From assembly GCA_947258785.1 (NCBI GenBank), contig CAMYJT010000015.1:45231-109230 (forward strand): a stretch of DNA of 64,000 nt, given 5' to 3'. Origin of the DNA: an uncultured Gammaproteobacteria bacterium (GTDB lineage Bacteria; Pseudomonadota; Gammaproteobacteria; Arenicellales; JAANXG01). Shown here piece by piece: positions 1 through 10,547 of the stretch. The notes beneath the pieces are model-generated. The model saw only the letters and a program-made list of their open reading frames with translations, was not told the origin of the DNA and did no database searches. Position numbers and translations under genes: made by a program. Each line of letters starts with the position of its first letter. Position 1 is the first letter of the stretch.

Positions 1-32
1 TAAAACAGCCGGCGGACGATGTAGGCGATCAC
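1..32 (-). CDS. ABC transporter permease, N-terminal fragment (DppB/YejB-like), runs off window
   Basis: The first ten codons, read leftwards from a GTG at 32, give V/M-I-A-Y-I-V-R-R-L-F. This is the typical cytoplasmic start of the first permease of peptide/nickel ABC importers (DppB/OppB/YejB family). The GTG overlaps the TGA of the binding-protein gene by four bases (GTGA), the usual translational coupling inside such operons. Only about 10 residues are visible, so the family call rests mostly on context plus this short N-terminus. Confidence 0.55.
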   Translation of the reverse strand, partial: MIAYIVRRLF

Positions 33-2176
33 AGCGCGGTGCTCTTTTCGCGGCGCCGGTACCCGATCACGGCGGGCACGATGCTCAGACCAAACAGCAC
101 ACCGACTAGTCCCATTGGCCACAACACGGGCTCGTTCCATGCCAGCCGGCGCGCGGCCCGCAGTTCCGGATCGATGCGTACGTATTTCAGGGTGTTGTTG
201 GCCATTAGATTCGGCTGCATGTTTCGGATCCAGGCGTGATGCAGGGAAAATGCCTGAGGATGGAAACCCCACATCCATGGCGCATCGCGCCGGACGATGT
301 TCAACATGCGGTCGATGACAGCCTGGCGGCGGGCACCGTTTTCCATATTCTTCATTTGTGAAAACAATTCGTCGAATTCGGCATTCTCGTAATTGCTCGC
401 GTTTTCACCATTGTGCAAGGCTTTGGCGTTTGGACCGTACAGCAGGAACAGAAAGTTTTCCGGATCCGGATAATCCGCGTTCCAGCCCCAGAAGAAAATC
501 TCCCCCGTCCCCTTCAACATTTTTTCCCGGAATCGGTTGTAATCGGTCGCACGAACGACCAGCTGGATACTCAGCTTGGCCATTTGCTTGCGCAACCAGT
601 TGAGCCGCGCTTTGTCGTCCGGCCCGCGGGCCACCGCCTCAAAATGCAGAACCAACGGTTTGCCGGTGGAGGCCTCCATGCCGTTCGGATACCCGGCCTC
701 GCGCAACAGCGCCTTCGCCACACTGATGGGTTTGCGACGCGCTCGTCCGTCGATCCAGTCGTAGACGTATGGATTGACGCCGGCCTCGCCGTCCAGGTTC
801 CCGAAAATTCCCGGGGGTATCGGCCCCTGGGCGGCGACCCCGCGCCCATTGGTAAAAATTGCGATGAACTCCTCGAAATCCACGGCGATGGAGAGCGCCC
901 GGCGCAACTTACGGGCACGCTCGCTGTCACCGCCCAGCACGGCGTGCAGCATGTTGAATCCCATGTAGTAACTGCTCACCGCGACGGCGGTTGACAGACC
1001 GATACCCCGCTGCCGCATGCGCTCGGTCAATTGGGCGTCGCCTCGGGCGCTGAACTGAATCGCCTGATCGAAACTGTCCGAGCTTATGCCCGAATGATCG
1101 TAATAACCCTGTAGAAACTTGTTCCACCTCGGGATCGACTCCTTTTCCAGGCTATAGATTGCCCGGTCGATAAACGGCAACGGCCTACCCGCATCGGCCA
1201 ACAATCCGCTCGCCGCGTCGCCTTCCTGGCCAAGCATGGGGAACTGCTCGCTACGAAAGTTTGGGTTGCGGTCCAGAACCATACGCAGGTTGGGATTGTT
1301 TTGAGTCAACATGAACGGACCGGTCCCTACCGGAAACCAGTCCAGGGAAATGTTCTTTTCCTGCAGTCCAGCCTGCGAATAGAACCGGTCCGCCTCCCAA
1401 GGCATGGGCGCAAAGAACGGCATGGCTTGCCAATACAAAAATTGCGGATACTTACCCTTGATGCGGATACGGTAGGTATATCGATCAATTGTAGTAACAC
1501 CGGTAAGCGGAAAGCGCCTCAGATCCAAATAGTCACCGTAATCATTCTGCTCCAAGGTCCGTGCAATGTCCTCGCTCAGCTCAGAAAATCCGACGATGTA
1601 CTGACCCATAACCCCGGCAATCGGGCAATGCAGCTGCGGATTCGCCATACGTTTGATCTGATAAACATAGTCGTCAGCGGTCAACTCCCGGGTTCCGGTG
1701 CGCTGAAAATCAGCCAGCGTACGCACCGCAGCGAGTTCGGAGCTGCTCATTGGGCGCCGGAGACCCACGCCTTGATCATCCGCCGCGAAGGCCGGGTGCG
1801 GTTGATACAGAATCCCGGCTCGGATACGTATAGTGAATTCACTGTAAGCGATATCGGCCACCGACACATCGGCGCTCAGCGGCACACCCTCCCGGTTGAA
1901 ATAGACCACCTCGGGGATGCCGTCGGTGGTCAACGGAACCAATGTGTAGGGCCGCCGCAAAAAGTGGTACTGCAGCGGTGGTTCGTATATCTGCGCGATA
2001 AACATATACTCGTCAGAGCTATACGCCCGCACCGGATCCAAGTGCTTGGGGCGTTCAGAGAACGACGAGTACAGTATGTTCTGCTCATCCTGTGCCGCGG
2101 GGTAGGGGTTGTTCCACACCGCTGCCACCGACGCCGGCACACCGAGACCAAGCGATACGATCAGTACTTTGAACAT
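29..2176 (-). CDS. Family 5 extracellular solute-binding protein (peptide-type ABC importer), C-terminally anchored
   Basis: This 715-residue protein belongs to the SBP_bac_5 family, periplasmic receptors for oligopeptides and similar solutes, and resembles the larger YejA-like members. The frame is open further upstream, but the ATG at 2176 is chosen because it begins a signal peptide (MFKVLIVSLGLGVPASVAA). The mature part carries family landmarks: an N-terminal SERPKHLDP region, NP-x-Y motifs near the middle and a C-terminal WNADYPDPENFL segment. Unusually, the last ~25 residues form a hydrophobic helix (LWPMGLVGVLFGLSIVPAVI) followed by basic YRRREK, which would tether it to the inner membrane. 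It precedes and overlaps the permease start. The ligand cannot be deduced. Confidence 0.85.
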   Translation of the reverse strand: MFKVLIVSLGLGVPASVAAVWNNPYPAAQDEQNILYSSFSERPKHLDPVRAYSSDEYMFIAQIYEPPLQYHFLRRPYTLVPLTTDGIPEVVYFNREGVPLSADVSVADIAYSEFTIRIRAGILYQPHPAFAADDQGVGLRRPMSSSELAAVRTLADFQRTGTRELTADDYVYQIKRMANPQLHCPIAGVMGQYIVGFSELSEDIARTLEQNDYGDYLDLRRFPLTGVTTIDRYTYRIRIKGKYPQFLYWQAMPFFAPMPWEADRFYSQAGLQEKNISLDWFPVGTGPFMLTQNNPNLRMVLDRNPNFRSEQFPMLGQEGDAASGLLADAGRPLPFIDRAIYSLEKESIPRWNKFLQGYYDHSGISSDSFDQAIQFSARGDAQLTERMRQRGIGLSTAVAVSSYYMGFNMLHAVLGGDSERARKLRRALSIAVDFEEFIAIFTNGRGVAAQGPIPPGIFGNLDGEAGVNPYVYDWIDGRARRKPISVAKALLREAGYPNGMEASTGKPLVLHFEAVARGPDDKARLNWLRKQMAKLSIQLVVRATDYNRFREKMLKGTGEIFFWGWNADYPDPENFLFLLYGPNAKALHNGENASNYENAEFDELFSQMKNMENGARRQAVIDRMLNIVRRDAPWMWGFHPQAFSLHHAWIRNMQPNLMANNTLKYVRIDPELRAARRLAWNEPVLWPMGLVGVLFGLSIVPAVIGYRRREKSTAL

Positions 2177-2206
2177 TGAACACAACACGCCGGTTCGAGG
2201 TGGATT

Positions 2207-2234
2207 TTGACAGCAACCGTAACAATGATATACA
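2207..2234 (+). promoter_or_regulatory. Sigma-70 promoter for fabI
   Basis: TTGACA (2207-2212) and TATACA (2229-2234) are separated by 16 bp in the divergent gap between the binding-protein gene and fabI. A strong AAGGAGG Shine-Dalgarno (2283-2289) lies 10 bases before the fabI ATG. Confidence 0.6.
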
Positions 2235-2299
2235 AGGATTTTATACTGAAAATTCACTGAACGAACATCACCGAACGTCTGCAAGGAGGACGGTCACCC

Positions 2300-3091
2300 A
2301 TGGGCTTTTTGAGCGGAAAGCGTGCATTAATCTTCGGTCTGGCGAGTGACCGATCCATTGCGTGGGGAATCGCCAAAGCCATGCACAGAGAAGGGGCTGA
2401 GCTGGCGTTCACCTATCAGATCGAAAAACTTCGACCTCGGGTGGAAAGATTCGCCTCCGCCGTCGATTCGGACATTGTACTACCCTGCGATGTCGGCAGT
2501 GATGAACAAATCACCGACGTCTTTGCACAATTGGACAATTACTGGGACGGCCTCGACATCATCGTGCACTCCGTTGCCTTCGCACCGCGCGAAGAGCTCA
2601 ACGGACTCTATCTGGATGCCGTTACCCGCGAAGGCTTCAATGTCGCCCATGAAATCAGCTCATACAGCTTTGCCGCGGTGGCCAAGGCTGGACGGGACAT
2701 GATGTCGGGACGCAACGGCGCCTTACTGACCATGTCCTATATCGGTTCGGTACGCGCAATACCGGGCTATAACGTCATGGGCCTGGCCAAGGCCAGTCTA
2801 GAAGCCAATGTTCGCTACCTTGCCCAGTCCCTGGGGCCTGAGGGCATCCGGGTGAACGCCATATCGGCGGGACCCATCAAAACCCTTGCCGCATCCGGTA
2901 TCCGTGGTTTCAAGAAGATGATGGAGTACTACGAAAGCATGGTGCCGCTTGGCCGATCGGTCACTACCGACGAAGTCGGTAACGTGGCCGCATTTCTCTG
3001 CTCAGACCTCGCATCCGGGATTACTGGAGAGATCACTTATGTGGATGCTGGCTTCAATATGATCGGAATGAGCGAAAAATTCTTGGGCTAA
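2300..3091 (+). CDS. fabI: Enoyl-[acyl-carrier-protein] reductase (NADH) FabI
   Basis: FabI catalyses the last step of each fatty-acid elongation cycle, reducing trans-2-enoyl-ACP with NAD(P)H in the cytosol. The 263-residue length is typical. The N-terminal cofactor loop is the divergent FabI version ([11 protein letters not shown], residues 13-23), not the classic GxxxGxG. The catalytic Tyr-x6-Lys is Y157-N-V-M-G-L-A-K164, with the accessory tyrosine at Y147, followed by the family motif [10 protein letters not shown]. The Y-x6-K spacing distinguishes it from FabG. It is a single gene with its own promoter, and it is convergent with ppiD after a 14-bp gap. Triclosan and isoniazid-like inhibitors act on this family. 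Confidence 0.97.
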   Translation: MGFLSGKRALIFGLASDRSIAWGIAKAMHREGAELAFTYQIEKLRPRVERFASAVDSDIVLPCDVGSDEQITDVFAQLDNYWDGLDIIVHSVAFAPREELNGLYLDAVTREGFNVAHEISSYSFAAVAKAGRDMMSGRNGALLTMSYIGSVRAIPGYNVMGLAKASLEANVRYLAQSLGPEGIRVNAISAGPIKTLAASGIRGFKKMMEYYESMVPLGRSVTTDEVGNVAAFLCSDLASGITGEITYVDAGFNMIGMSEKFLG

Positions 3092-3105
3092 GCACCCGCA
3101 CGAAC

Positions 3106-5019
3106 TCAGAGTTGTTCGGTGAATTTCTTGATGTCCGCCTGGTCACGCAGTCCTTGCTGATAGCTTAGAAAGAAATCGTAGCCGTTGCGCCGCTCCAAAG
3201 CCGCCCGGAAGCGGTCCCGGACGCTCGAGTCGGATTGGACCGGGTCGCCATCTTCAACCTTGGTCAATCGGAACAATACATAATCCCCGGAACCGGAATC
3301 CACACCGCCGTACACCGGCTGGTCCGACTGAGGCGGACGCGCCCGAAACACCTCGGCTACCACCTGGGGATTGGGCTCTGCCCGGCGCTCGTGGCGGGCC
3401 TGGCTCACCGCTTCAGCCTGCAGCGCGTTATTACTCAGCAGTTGTTCCCAGTCGCCGCCGGCTTCGAGCTCCGACAGCAACTGTGCGCCGAGCTGCCTGG
3501 CCCGCTCCCGGGCGCGATTCTCTCTCAATGTTCGTTCGATGTCGGCGCGGACGTCGTCGAGCGGTTTCTGCCGGGCGGTCTGGGTTTCTAGCTTCCGCAC
3601 AGCCACCAGTGTATTGGCATCAATTTCCACCGTCTCGCTGTTGAGGCCCTCTATGAACACGTCGTTGCTAAAGGCCGCTTCCCGCAGCCGGGCATTGGCG
3701 GCGATCCCGGTTCCGTCGTCAACTGAAAACCAATCCGACTCGCCAAGGCTCAACCCCAACTCCTCAGCGACCGGTGCAAGCGTCTGCGGTTCTTCGTAAA
3801 CCAGATTTCGAAAGGTTTCCGCCTGCTCGATGAACTGCGCCTCCGACAACCGCCTTCGCTCCTCACGTTCAATCTGTTCTCTCGCCTGCTCGAACGTCTG
3901 GACGGACTCGGGCACCAAGTCGGTCAACTTGATTACGTGATATCCGAACCGAGTCTTGACCGGTCCACTAACCTCGCCGACCCGGAGACGGTACACGGCC
4001 TCTTCGAATGGCTTGACCATCACTCCGCGGACCAGGACACCGAGATCACCCCCTTTCGGGGCCGACCCGGGGTCTTGGGAATGTTCTCTGGCAAGCTCAG
4101 CAAAATCCTCCCCGCCCCGGGCCCGTTCCGCCAACGCGCTCGCTTCGCTAAGCGCCTCCGCAAGACGGTCCTCATCGGCGCTCTGCGGTACGGTAATCAA
4201 AATATGACTGACCTTGCGTTGCTCCGGTGCTCGATAACGGTCCTTGTTGGTCTCATAGATCTGCCGTAGTTCCGGTTCACTGAGCGCGATGGTCTTCTCC
4301 AGATCCGCCACCGCTAAACGAACGAACTGAACCTTGATCTTCTCCGGTTCCTGGTAACGATGCGCGTTATCGTTGTATTCCTTTTCTATCTCCGCTTCGC
4401 TGATCTCAACCCGATCGATGAATTCTTGCCGGCGGACGGTCGCATAGTCGAAGTGTCTTCGCTGCAGTGCGAGCCGCAACAGCGCGTCGAGGGTGTGATC
4501 GGTGACGATGGAGGTGTCGGTGAATCCGATGCGGATTTGATCGATAACGTTTTGCCGCCGCAGACGCTGCTCGAAGTCGGAGACGCTGTAACCTTGTGAC
4601 CGGGCGGCACTTTCGTAGAGATCCGAGGCGAACCGATTGTCGCGTTGAAAAGCCGGCACAGACTGAATGAACTGTCGAAGTTGAGCGTCGCTGAACCGGT
4701 ACCCTTTCTGGTCCGCGTCCATGGACAACAATACCTGGGTGATCAAACCGGTCAGGACGTTGTTCTTGAACTCGGCGCTGTTCGTGAGTTCCGGGTCAGC
4801 ATTGTCGCCGAGCAGCTGACCGAGCCTGGCGCGGCTGACCTCCAGCGCATCCCGGTAGGCGCGCTGATCTATCTCTTCTCCGTTGACCACGGCCACGTTG
4901 ATCTCCGCGGCCCCTTCGAAATACGTATTGACACCCCATAACGCGAACGGGATGCTGATCAGAATAACGATAAACCAGGCAATCCAGCCGGTCGCCCGGC
5001 TGCGTATTTCAGTGAGCAT
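3106..5019 (-). CDS. ppiD: Periplasmic folding chaperone / parvulin-type PPIase PpiD
   Basis: This 637-residue inner-membrane-anchored chaperone sits near the Sec translocon exit. Residues 11-33 are a single transmembrane anchor ([18 protein letters not shown]). The following SurA_N/PpiD-type domain starts with [14 protein letters not shown]. One parvulin (PpiC) domain spans about 268-365 with the characteristic RKVSHILI start, GGDLG and FGYHVIKL end. A second PpiC-like, degenerate region follows (about 390-600). It lies downstream of hupB, separated by two tRNA genes, the order seen in many gammaproteobacteria (lon-hupB-ppiD). The length matches E. coli PpiD (623 residues). Confidence 0.94.
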   Translation of the reverse strand: MLTEIRSRATGWIAWFIVILISIPFALWGVNTYFEGAAEINVAVVNGEEIDQRAYRDALEVSRARLGQLLGDNADPELTNSAEFKNNVLTGLITQVLLSMDADQKGYRFSDAQLRQFIQSVPAFQRDNRFASDLYESAARSQGYSVSDFEQRLRRQNVIDQIRIGFTDTSIVTDHTLDALLRLALQRRHFDYATVRRQEFIDRVEISEAEIEKEYNDNAHRYQEPEKIKVQFVRLAVADLEKTIALSEPELRQIYETNKDRYRAPEQRKVSHILITVPQSADEDRLAEALSEASALAERARGGEDFAELAREHSQDPGSAPKGGDLGVLVRGVMVKPFEEAVYRLRVGEVSGPVKTRFGYHVIKLTDLVPESVQTFEQAREQIEREERRRLSEAQFIEQAETFRNLVYEEPQTLAPVAEELGLSLGESDWFSVDDGTGIAANARLREAAFSNDVFIEGLNSETVEIDANTLVAVRKLETQTARQKPLDDVRADIERTLRENRARERARQLGAQLLSELEAGGDWEQLLSNNALQAEAVSQARHERRAEPNPQVVAEVFRARPPQSDQPVYGGVDSGSGDYVLFRLTKVEDGDPVQSDSSVRDRFRAALERRNGYDFFLSYQQGLRDQADIKKFTEQL

Positions 5020-5156
5020 GGATCAGTAAGCAACGCAAAGAACCACCGGATTGAAACTGAGCACTGGGCGGCAGAAACGCGTGACCGGTTAGTGGATATA
5101 CGCTCCATACGCGGATCGAATTTCTTGTTGCAAACAACATTTTCTCCTAGTGCCCA

Positions 5157-5178
5157 CCTTGGTGCAATCTATGGGCTA
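5157..5178. repeat. Degenerate solo terminal repeat of the TAGCCCGCATATTGCACC family
   Basis: The 22 bases resemble the right end of the MITE-like element at 18902-19146. On the minus strand they differ at three positions from the TAGCCCGCATATTGCACC-AAGG ends seen elsewhere. No matching left end is visible between here and ppiD, so this is either a relic or coincidence. Confidence 0.4.
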
Positions 5179-5182
5179 AATG

Positions 5183-5259
5183 TGGCGGAGCGGACGGGAC
5201 TCGAACCCGCGACCCCCGGCGTGACAGGCCGGTATTCTAACCAACTGAACTACCGCTCC
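5183..5259 (-). tRNA. tRNA-Asp(GTC)
   Basis: A complete 77-nt cloverleaf on the minus strand. The acceptor stem is GGAGCGG/CCGCTCC with discriminator G and an encoded CCA. The anticodon arm is CCGGC-CTGTCAC-GCCGG (anticodon GTC) and the T-arm contains GGTTCGAGTCC. It follows tRNA-Val, between hupB and ppiD. Confidence 0.97.
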
Positions 5260-5281
5260 GAGTGCTTGCGGAAAAACATGC

Positions 5282-5357
5282 TGGTGGGTGCTGAGGGGCT
5301 TGAACCCCCGACCTTCGCCTTGTAAGGGCGACGCTCTCCCAACTGAGCTAAGCACCC
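5282..5357 (-). tRNA. tRNA-Val(TAC)
   Basis: A 76-nt cloverleaf on the minus strand. The acceptor is GGGTGCT/AGCACCC, the anticodon loop CTTACAA gives TAC, and CCA is encoded. It begins 18 bp after the hupB stop, so it is probably co-transcribed with hupB and the following tRNA-Asp. Confidence 0.97.
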
Positions 5358-5375
5358 GTGTAAAGTCAACCACGT

Positions 5376-5648
5376 CTAATTCACCGCGTCTTTCAACGCC
5401 TTGCCAGCCTTAAACTTCGGACTCCGGGAGGCGGGAATCGTAATTGCCTCTCCAGTGCGGGGATTGCGACCGGTTCGTGCGGCACGCTGGCTGACCGAGA
5501 ACGTTCCGAATCCCACCAGCGTCACCGAATCCCCGTTTTTCAACGAATCGGTTATTCCGTTGAATACAGCATCTACCGTAGCCGTTGCATCGGACTTCGT
5601 AATATGCATCGATGCAGCGACCATTTCAATTAATTCCGCCTTATTCAC
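5376..5648 (-). CDS. hupB: DNA-binding protein HU-beta
   Basis: This 90-residue histone-like nucleoid protein binds and bends DNA as a dimer. It has the canonical N-terminus MNKAELIE, the G-F-G-T-F turn (residues 47-51) and the flexible DNA-gripping arm R-A-A-R-T-G-R-N-P-R-T-G-E (55-67), ending in the alpha-helical AGKALKDAVN. It lies immediately downstream of lon but has its own strong promoter, as in E. coli. Position next to lon supports hupB over hupA or the IHF subunits. Confidence 0.96.
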   Translation of the reverse strand: MNKAELIEMVAASMHITKSDATATVDAVFNGITDSLKNGDSVTLVGFGTFSVSQRAARTGRNPRTGEAITIPASRSPKFKAGKALKDAVN

Positions 5649-5761
5649 ATTGACTCCCCTTTCTAGTTTGAAGCGGTGGAAGATTTAGAAAAGAACCGAA
5701 CCATTTAATTCACTAAGGACCGTGGCCATACGCAGACCGAGGCAATGCATCCACAGGTGGC

Positions 5762-5791
5762 CTTATACCAAGCGCCAAAATCGGGTGTCAA
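5762..5791 (-). promoter_or_regulatory. Sigma-70 promoter for hupB
   Basis: Read on the minus strand: TTGACA (5786-5791), an 18-bp spacer, then TATAAG (5762-5767). This is the best match in the 273-bp lon-hupB gap and lies about 115 bp upstream of the hupB start, leaving a long 5' leader. Confidence 0.6.
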
Positions 5792-5921
5792 GAAAACCAC
5801 CTGTCGGTCACCCAATACAGCGCCGCAGCTCGTCTGTTCCCGGCCAACGCGATGCAACGAAAACAAGTGCCTACGGCCAGAACCGAATTCATCGTCTCAT
5901 TAAGAATTAAGACTACAGCGT

Positions 5922-8342
5922 TCAGTGCGTGGTGACACTCTCCTGGCCGGAGTCCTCAGCAGCTGGCTTTGTGGATTTCGACTTTTTCGCCTTTGTGGAA
6001 CCGACCTCCGGCATTCGTTCGAGCGCCGCTTCCAGCACTTCGTCGATCCATTTCAACGGTTGAATATCCATTTTGTCTTTCACGTTTTTCGGAATTTCGG
6101 CGAGATCCTTCTCGTTCTCGTCGGGGATGATGACCGTCTTCACCCCGCCGCGATGGGCGGCGAGCAGTTTTTCTTTCAAACCGCCGATCGGCAAGACCTC
6201 CCCACGCAGGGTGATCTCACCGGTCATCGCCACATCCGAACGCACGGGTATGCCGGCAACGGCGGACAGCAGCGCCGTGCACATACCAATGCCCGCACTC
6301 GGGCCGTCCTTGGGGGTCGCCCCTTCCGGCACGTGCACATGAAAATCGTGTTTATGAAAGAACTCCGGATCAATGCCGAAACTTTCCGCACGGCTGCGGA
6401 CCACACTGAGGGCGGTTTGAATCGATTCCTGCATGACATCGCCCAGTTTACCGGTATAAATCTGCTTGCCTTTACCGGGCACAATAACCGACTCGATTGA
6501 CAGCAATTCACCTCCTACCTCGGTCCACGCAAGACCCACCACTTGGCCGACCTGATTGTTTTCCTCTGTTTTTCCGTAACGATGCCGACGGACACCCAAA
6601 TACTTCCCGAGATTGCGCGGTGTAATGGCAACTTTGGTCCGTGAAGGATCCAGTAACAATTGCTTGGTGACCTTACGGAAAGTTTTCGCGATCTCCCGCT
6701 CCAGCCCACGCACACCCGCCTCCCGGGTGTAATAACGGACAACGTCATACAGCGCGGACTTGGAGATTGACACCTCCTCATCCTTCAGCCCGTTGTTTTT
6801 ACGTTGCTTCGGGACCAGATATTTCAACGCAATGTGGATCTTTTCGTCCTCCGTGTAACCGGACAGGCGAATGACTTCCATGCGGTCGAGCAGCGGTGGT
6901 GGAATGTTAAGGGTGTTCGCGGTGGCGATAAACATGACCTCCGACAGGTCGTAGTCCACTTCCAGGTAGTGATCGACAAACGTGTGGTTCTGCTCAGGAT
7001 CCAGGACCTCCAACAAAGCCGACGACGGATCCCCGCGAAAATCCATCGACATTTTGTCCACCTCATCCAGCATGAACAGCGGATTCTTCATCTTCACTTT
7101 GGCCATGTTCTGAACGATTTTACCCGGCAAGGATCCGATGTAAGTGCGCCGGTGCCCGCGAATCTCGGCTTCGTCCCGTACTCCACCGAGGGACATGCGA
7201 ATGAATTTACGATTCGTCGCCCGCGCTATGGATTTCCCCAAAGACGTCTTTCCAACGCCCGGAGGTCCGACCAGGCACAGTATCGGGCCCTTTATCTTTC
7301 TGATGCGCTGTTGAACCGCGAGGTATTCGAGAATGCGTTCCTTAACCTTTTCCAGGCCGTAGTGGTCTTCCTCGAGGATCTGCTCGGCGATGACCAAGTC
7401 TTTGCGTACTTTCGAGCGCTTTTTCCACGGCACCTGCACCAACCAGTCGATGTAATTGCGCACCACAGTGGCTTCCGCCGACATCGGCGACATCATCTTG
7501 AGCTTTTTGAGCTCCGCTTCGGCCTTTCCCTTTGCCTCTTTGGACATGCCTGCCGCTTCGATCTTGGCAACCAGGTCCTCGATCTCATTAGGACTGTCCT
7601 CCATGTCTCCCAATTCCTTCTGGATCGCCTTCATCTGCTCATTGAGGTAGTACTCCCTCTGGCTCTTTTCCATTTGTTTTTTGACCCGGCCGCGTATCCG
7701 CTTCTCGACCTGGAGTAGATCGATTTCCGATTCCATTATCCCAAGTATGTGTTCCAACCGCTCCCGCGTATCGACCATCTCCAGGATGCGTTGTTTGTCT
7801 TCGATCTTTAAGCTCAAATGTGCGGCGATTGTATCGGCCAGGCGGCCAGCATCATCGATACCCGACAGAGACGTCAATATCTCCGGCGGAATCTTGTTGT
7901 TCAGCTTCACATACTGGTCGAATTCGGCAAGCACGGTGCGAATCAACACCTCGGCTTCACGGTCACCCATTTCAACGGTGTCCATAGTCGTGATATTGGC
8001 GCTGAACATGTCGTCGATGTCGACGTAACCGTCGATTCTGACGCGCTGTTCGCCTTCGACCAGCACCTTGACCGTGCCGTCTGGCAATTTCAACAGCTGG
8101 AGAATACTGGCGATTGTACCCACCGCGTAGATGTCTTCCGCCACCGGATCATCGTCCGCGGCGTTTCGCTGGGCGACGAGCAGGATATGCTTACCCACCT
8201 CCATGGATTTTTCTAGGGCGACGATCGATTTACGGCGACCGACGAACAGTGGTATGACCATGTGCGGAAACACCACCACGTCCCGCAGGGGAAGCACCGG
8301 AATGGGTGATTCGAGGTTGGAACTTTGGTTCGCTTGAGTCAT
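5922..8342 (-). CDS. lon: ATP-dependent protease La (Lon)
   Basis: This 806-residue cytosolic AAA+ serine protease degrades misfolded and regulatory proteins. The start at 8342 (MTQANQSS) is preferred over an upstream in-frame ATG at 8426, which would add 28 residues unlike Lon and run through the promoter. The order is: LON substrate-binding domain (about 13-205), coiled-coil region, AAA+ module with Walker A GPPGVGKT (359-366) and Walker B MLDEVDK, and the Lon protease domain with the catalytic dyad S682 (in [10 protein letters not shown]) and K725 (in GGLKEKLL). The final ~25 residues are a Lys/Ser/Thr-rich tail. A sigma-32-type promoter precedes it. Confidence 0.97.
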   Translation of the reverse strand: MTQANQSSNLESPIPVLPLRDVVVFPHMVIPLFVGRRKSIVALEKSMEVGKHILLVAQRNAADDDPVAEDIYAVGTIASILQLLKLPDGTVKVLVEGEQRVRIDGYVDIDDMFSANITTMDTVEMGDREAEVLIRTVLAEFDQYVKLNNKIPPEILTSLSGIDDAGRLADTIAAHLSLKIEDKQRILEMVDTRERLEHILGIMESEIDLLQVEKRIRGRVKKQMEKSQREYYLNEQMKAIQKELGDMEDSPNEIEDLVAKIEAAGMSKEAKGKAEAELKKLKMMSPMSAEATVVRNYIDWLVQVPWKKRSKVRKDLVIAEQILEEDHYGLEKVKERILEYLAVQQRIRKIKGPILCLVGPPGVGKTSLGKSIARATNRKFIRMSLGGVRDEAEIRGHRRTYIGSLPGKIVQNMAKVKMKNPLFMLDEVDKMSMDFRGDPSSALLEVLDPEQNHTFVDHYLEVDYDLSEVMFIATANTLNIPPPLLDRMEVIRLSGYTEDEKIHIALKYLVPKQRKNNGLKDEEVSISKSALYDVVRYYTREAGVRGLEREIAKTFRKVTKQLLLDPSRTKVAITPRNLGKYLGVRRHRYGKTEENNQVGQVVGLAWTEVGGELLSIESVIVPGKGKQIYTGKLGDVMQESIQTALSVVRSRAESFGIDPEFFHKHDFHVHVPEGATPKDGPSAGIGMCTALLSAVAGIPVRSDVAMTGEITLRGEVLPIGGLKEKLLAAHRGGVKTVIIPDENEKDLAEIPKNVKDKMDIQPLKWIDEVLEAALERMPEVGSTKAKKSKSTKPAAEDSGQESVTTH

Positions 8343-8438
8343 GCCGATTCTCAGGGTTTGGGTGAATCGTTCGGGCCACACTCTGTGGGCGTAAAGCGCC
8401 AGCTGGCATCGACACCGCACTCGCACCTTGATCTAACT

Positions 8439-8465
8439 ATGGGGTGAAACGTGAGATAATTCAAT
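8439..8465 (-). promoter_or_regulatory. Heat-shock (sigma-32) promoter for lon
   Basis: On the minus strand, ATTGAA (-35; consensus CTTGAAA) is followed after about 15 bp by CCCCATAG (-10; consensus CCCCATNT), roughly 100 bp before the Lon ATG. E. coli lon is a known sigma-32 target, which supports the reading. Confidence 0.6.
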
Positions 8466-8534
8466 ACTGGAGAGGACCGGGTTAACAGACAACGCCGCCG
8501 CCGAGGGGGCATAAACCCCAGTATATTTAAGTAG

Positions 8535-9812
8535 TTAGTGCGTCGAAGCCTGTCTGGGCTCGACTTCCTCGTAGATGTACAGGGGTCGGGCACCCTCCGA
8601 GATCACACTCGCGTCGACCGTGACCTTTTTTACACCCTCCATGGACGGCAATTCGTACATGGTGTCTAAAAGCGCGGTCTCCAGTATCGAGCGTAAACCA
8701 CGCGCGCCGGTCTTGCGGTCCATCGCTTTCTTGGACACCGCGCGCAGTGCGTCGTCGCGTATCTCCAGATCAACGCCCTCCAGTTTCAGAAGCTTCTGAT
8801 ACTGCTTGACCAGGGCATTCTTCGGCTCGGTCAATATCGACACCAGTGCGTCTTCGTCGAGTTCCTGCAGCGTCGCAACGATTGGCAGACGTCCAACGAA
8901 CTCAGGAATCAGGCCGTACTTGATGAGGTCTTCCGGCTCCAAATCGCGCAGGATCTCACCGACATTCTTATCATCCGACTTGCTCTTAATGTCGGCCCCG
9001 AACCCGATGCTGCTCCGTTCTGAACGGTCCTGAATGATTTTCTCCAGACCGGAAAAGGCGCCGCCGCAGATAAACAGTATGTTGCGGGTATCGACCTGCA
9101 GGAATTCCTGTTGCGGGTGTTTGCGGCCACCCTGGGGCGGTACCGACGCAATGGTGCCCTCGATCAACTTGAGCAAAGCTTGTTGCACACCCTCGCCGGA
9201 AACGTCACGAGTGATCGAAGGATTGTCCGACTTGCGGGAGATCTTGTCGATCTCGTCGATGTAGACGATACCGATCTGCGCTTTTTCGATGTCGTAATCG
9301 CATTTCTGCAGGAGCTTCTGAATGATGTTCTCGACATCCTCCCCCACGTAACCGGCCTCGGTGAGGGTTGTCGCATCGGCGATGGTAAAAGGCACATTGA
9401 GTTGTCTCGCCAAAGTCTCGGCGAGCAGGGTCTTACCCGATCCAGTGGGTCCGATCAGCAGGATGTTGCTCTTGGAAATATCGACGTCGCCGACTTTGTC
9501 TTCGTTTTCGATCCGCTTGTAATGGTTGTACACCGCTACCGACAACACCTTTTTCGCTTCATGCTGGCCGATGACGTACTCATCCAGGATCTGGCGGATG
9601 TCTCCGGGTGTCGGGAACTTGCTGCGTGATTCGGTTTCTTCAGCTCCCTCTTGAACCTCTTCCCGAATGATGTCGTTGCACAGCTCAACGCATTCGTCGC
9701 AGATGAAGACCGACGGTCCGGCAATCAGTTTACGTACTTCATGCTGGCTCTTTCCGCAAAATGAGCAATAAAGCAGTTTTTCGCTCTTGCCGTCGTGTTT
9801 GTCGTCGACCAT
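8535..9812 (-). CDS. clpX: ATP-dependent Clp protease ATP-binding subunit ClpX
   Basis: This 425-residue AAA+ unfoldase delivers tagged proteins to ClpP. The N-terminal zinc-binding domain has four cysteines in place (C16, C19, C38, C41). Walker A is GPTGSGKT (121-128), Walker B is IVYIDEID, and a ClpP-contacting IGF-type loop is present as S-S-I-G-F-G. Length and gene order are standard. It lies 87 bp downstream of clpP and 192 bp upstream of lon, all on one strand. Confidence 0.97.
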   Translation of the reverse strand: MVDDKHDGKSEKLLYCSFCGKSQHEVRKLIAGPSVFICDECVELCNDIIREEVQEGAEETESRSKFPTPGDIRQILDEYVIGQHEAKKVLSVAVYNHYKRIENEDKVGDVDISKSNILLIGPTGSGKTLLAETLARQLNVPFTIADATTLTEAGYVGEDVENIIQKLLQKCDYDIEKAQIGIVYIDEIDKISRKSDNPSITRDVSGEGVQQALLKLIEGTIASVPPQGGRKHPQQEFLQVDTRNILFICGGAFSGLEKIIQDRSERSSIGFGADIKSKSDDKNVGEILRDLEPEDLIKYGLIPEFVGRLPIVATLQELDEDALVSILTEPKNALVKQYQKLLKLEGVDLEIRDDALRAVSKKAMDRKTGARGLRSILETALLDTMYELPSMEGVKKVTVDASVISEGARPLYIYEEVEPRQASTH

Positions 9813-9899
9813 GGTCTCGGTCCCGGCGCTTAGTTACTAAGATGCAGGTTCTGAAAAAATTTTTCAAGCCTGTCGGCCGCCTGGATGCGGCCCGTCACC

Positions 9900-10544
9900 T
9901 TATTCCCGCTTGGTAATTACCTCGTCGATCAGCCCGTACTCCGTGGCATCGCTGCCGCCCATGAAAAAATCCCGCTCCGTATCGCGCTCGATGGTGGCGA
10001 TGTCCTGACCGGTGTGCGCGACCAGAATTTGGTTCAACCGTTCCCGCAATTTCAATATTTCCCTGGCGTGTATGTCGATGTCCGTCGCCTGTCCCTGAAA
10101 GCCGCCCCAAGGCTGATGGATCATGATCCGCGCATGGGGCAGCGAAAACCGCTTGCCCTTGGCGCCGCCGGCGACGATCACCGCCCCCATGCTGGCGGCC
10201 TGGCCTACGACAACAGTGCTCACATCGGGTTTAATGAACTGCATAGTGTCATAGATTGCCAGGCCGGCGTTTACCGCTCCGCCAGGACTGTTGACATACA
10301 AATGTATGTCTTTGTCCGGATTTTCGGACTCCAAGAACAACAACTGCGCAACAATCAAATTGGCCAGGTGGTCATCCACAGCGCCGACCAGAAACACCAC
10401 GCGCTCTTTGAGCATGCGCGAATAGATGTCAAACGCGCGTTCACCACGGCCAGTGCTTTCGATCACCATCGGCACCAAGCCGATACCCTGCGGATTAAGA
10501 CCCGAACTCCGAGTATTTTCGCTCATAATATTTACACAGTTCAT
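9900..10544 (-). CDS. clpP: ATP-dependent Clp protease proteolytic subunit ClpP
   Basis: This 214-residue serine peptidase forms the double-heptamer chamber used by ClpX and ClpA. The catalytic triad is intact: S118 (GQAASMGA), H143 (IMIHQP) and D192 (ERDTERD). A later ATG six codons in (MSENTRSS) is an alternative start; the N-terminal propeptide is removed in this family, so the choice does not change the mature enzyme. The start lies three bases after the trigger-factor stop, so tig and clpP are surely one transcript. Confidence 0.97.
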   Translation of the reverse strand: MNCVNIMSENTRSSGLNPQGIGLVPMVIESTGRGERAFDIYSRMLKERVVFLVGAVDDHLANLIVAQLLFLESENPDKDIHLYVNSPGGAVNAGLAIYDTMQFIKPDVSTVVVGQAASMGAVIVAGGAKGKRFSLPHARIMIHQPWGGFQGQATDIDIHAREILKLRERLNQILVAHTGQDIATIERDTERDFFMGGSDATEYGLIDEVITKRE

Positions 10545-10547
10545 TTA

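Noticed and set aside
5100..5150. Hairpin near 5125-5150 (GTTG-CAAA-CAAC, then ATTTTCT) as a terminator
   Set aside because: The stem is only four to five A/T-rich pairs; too weak to call.
8343..8426. Upstream start of Lon
   Set aside because: The extra 28 residues are not Lon-like, while ATG 8342 starts directly before the conserved N-domain and leaves room for the promoter leader.
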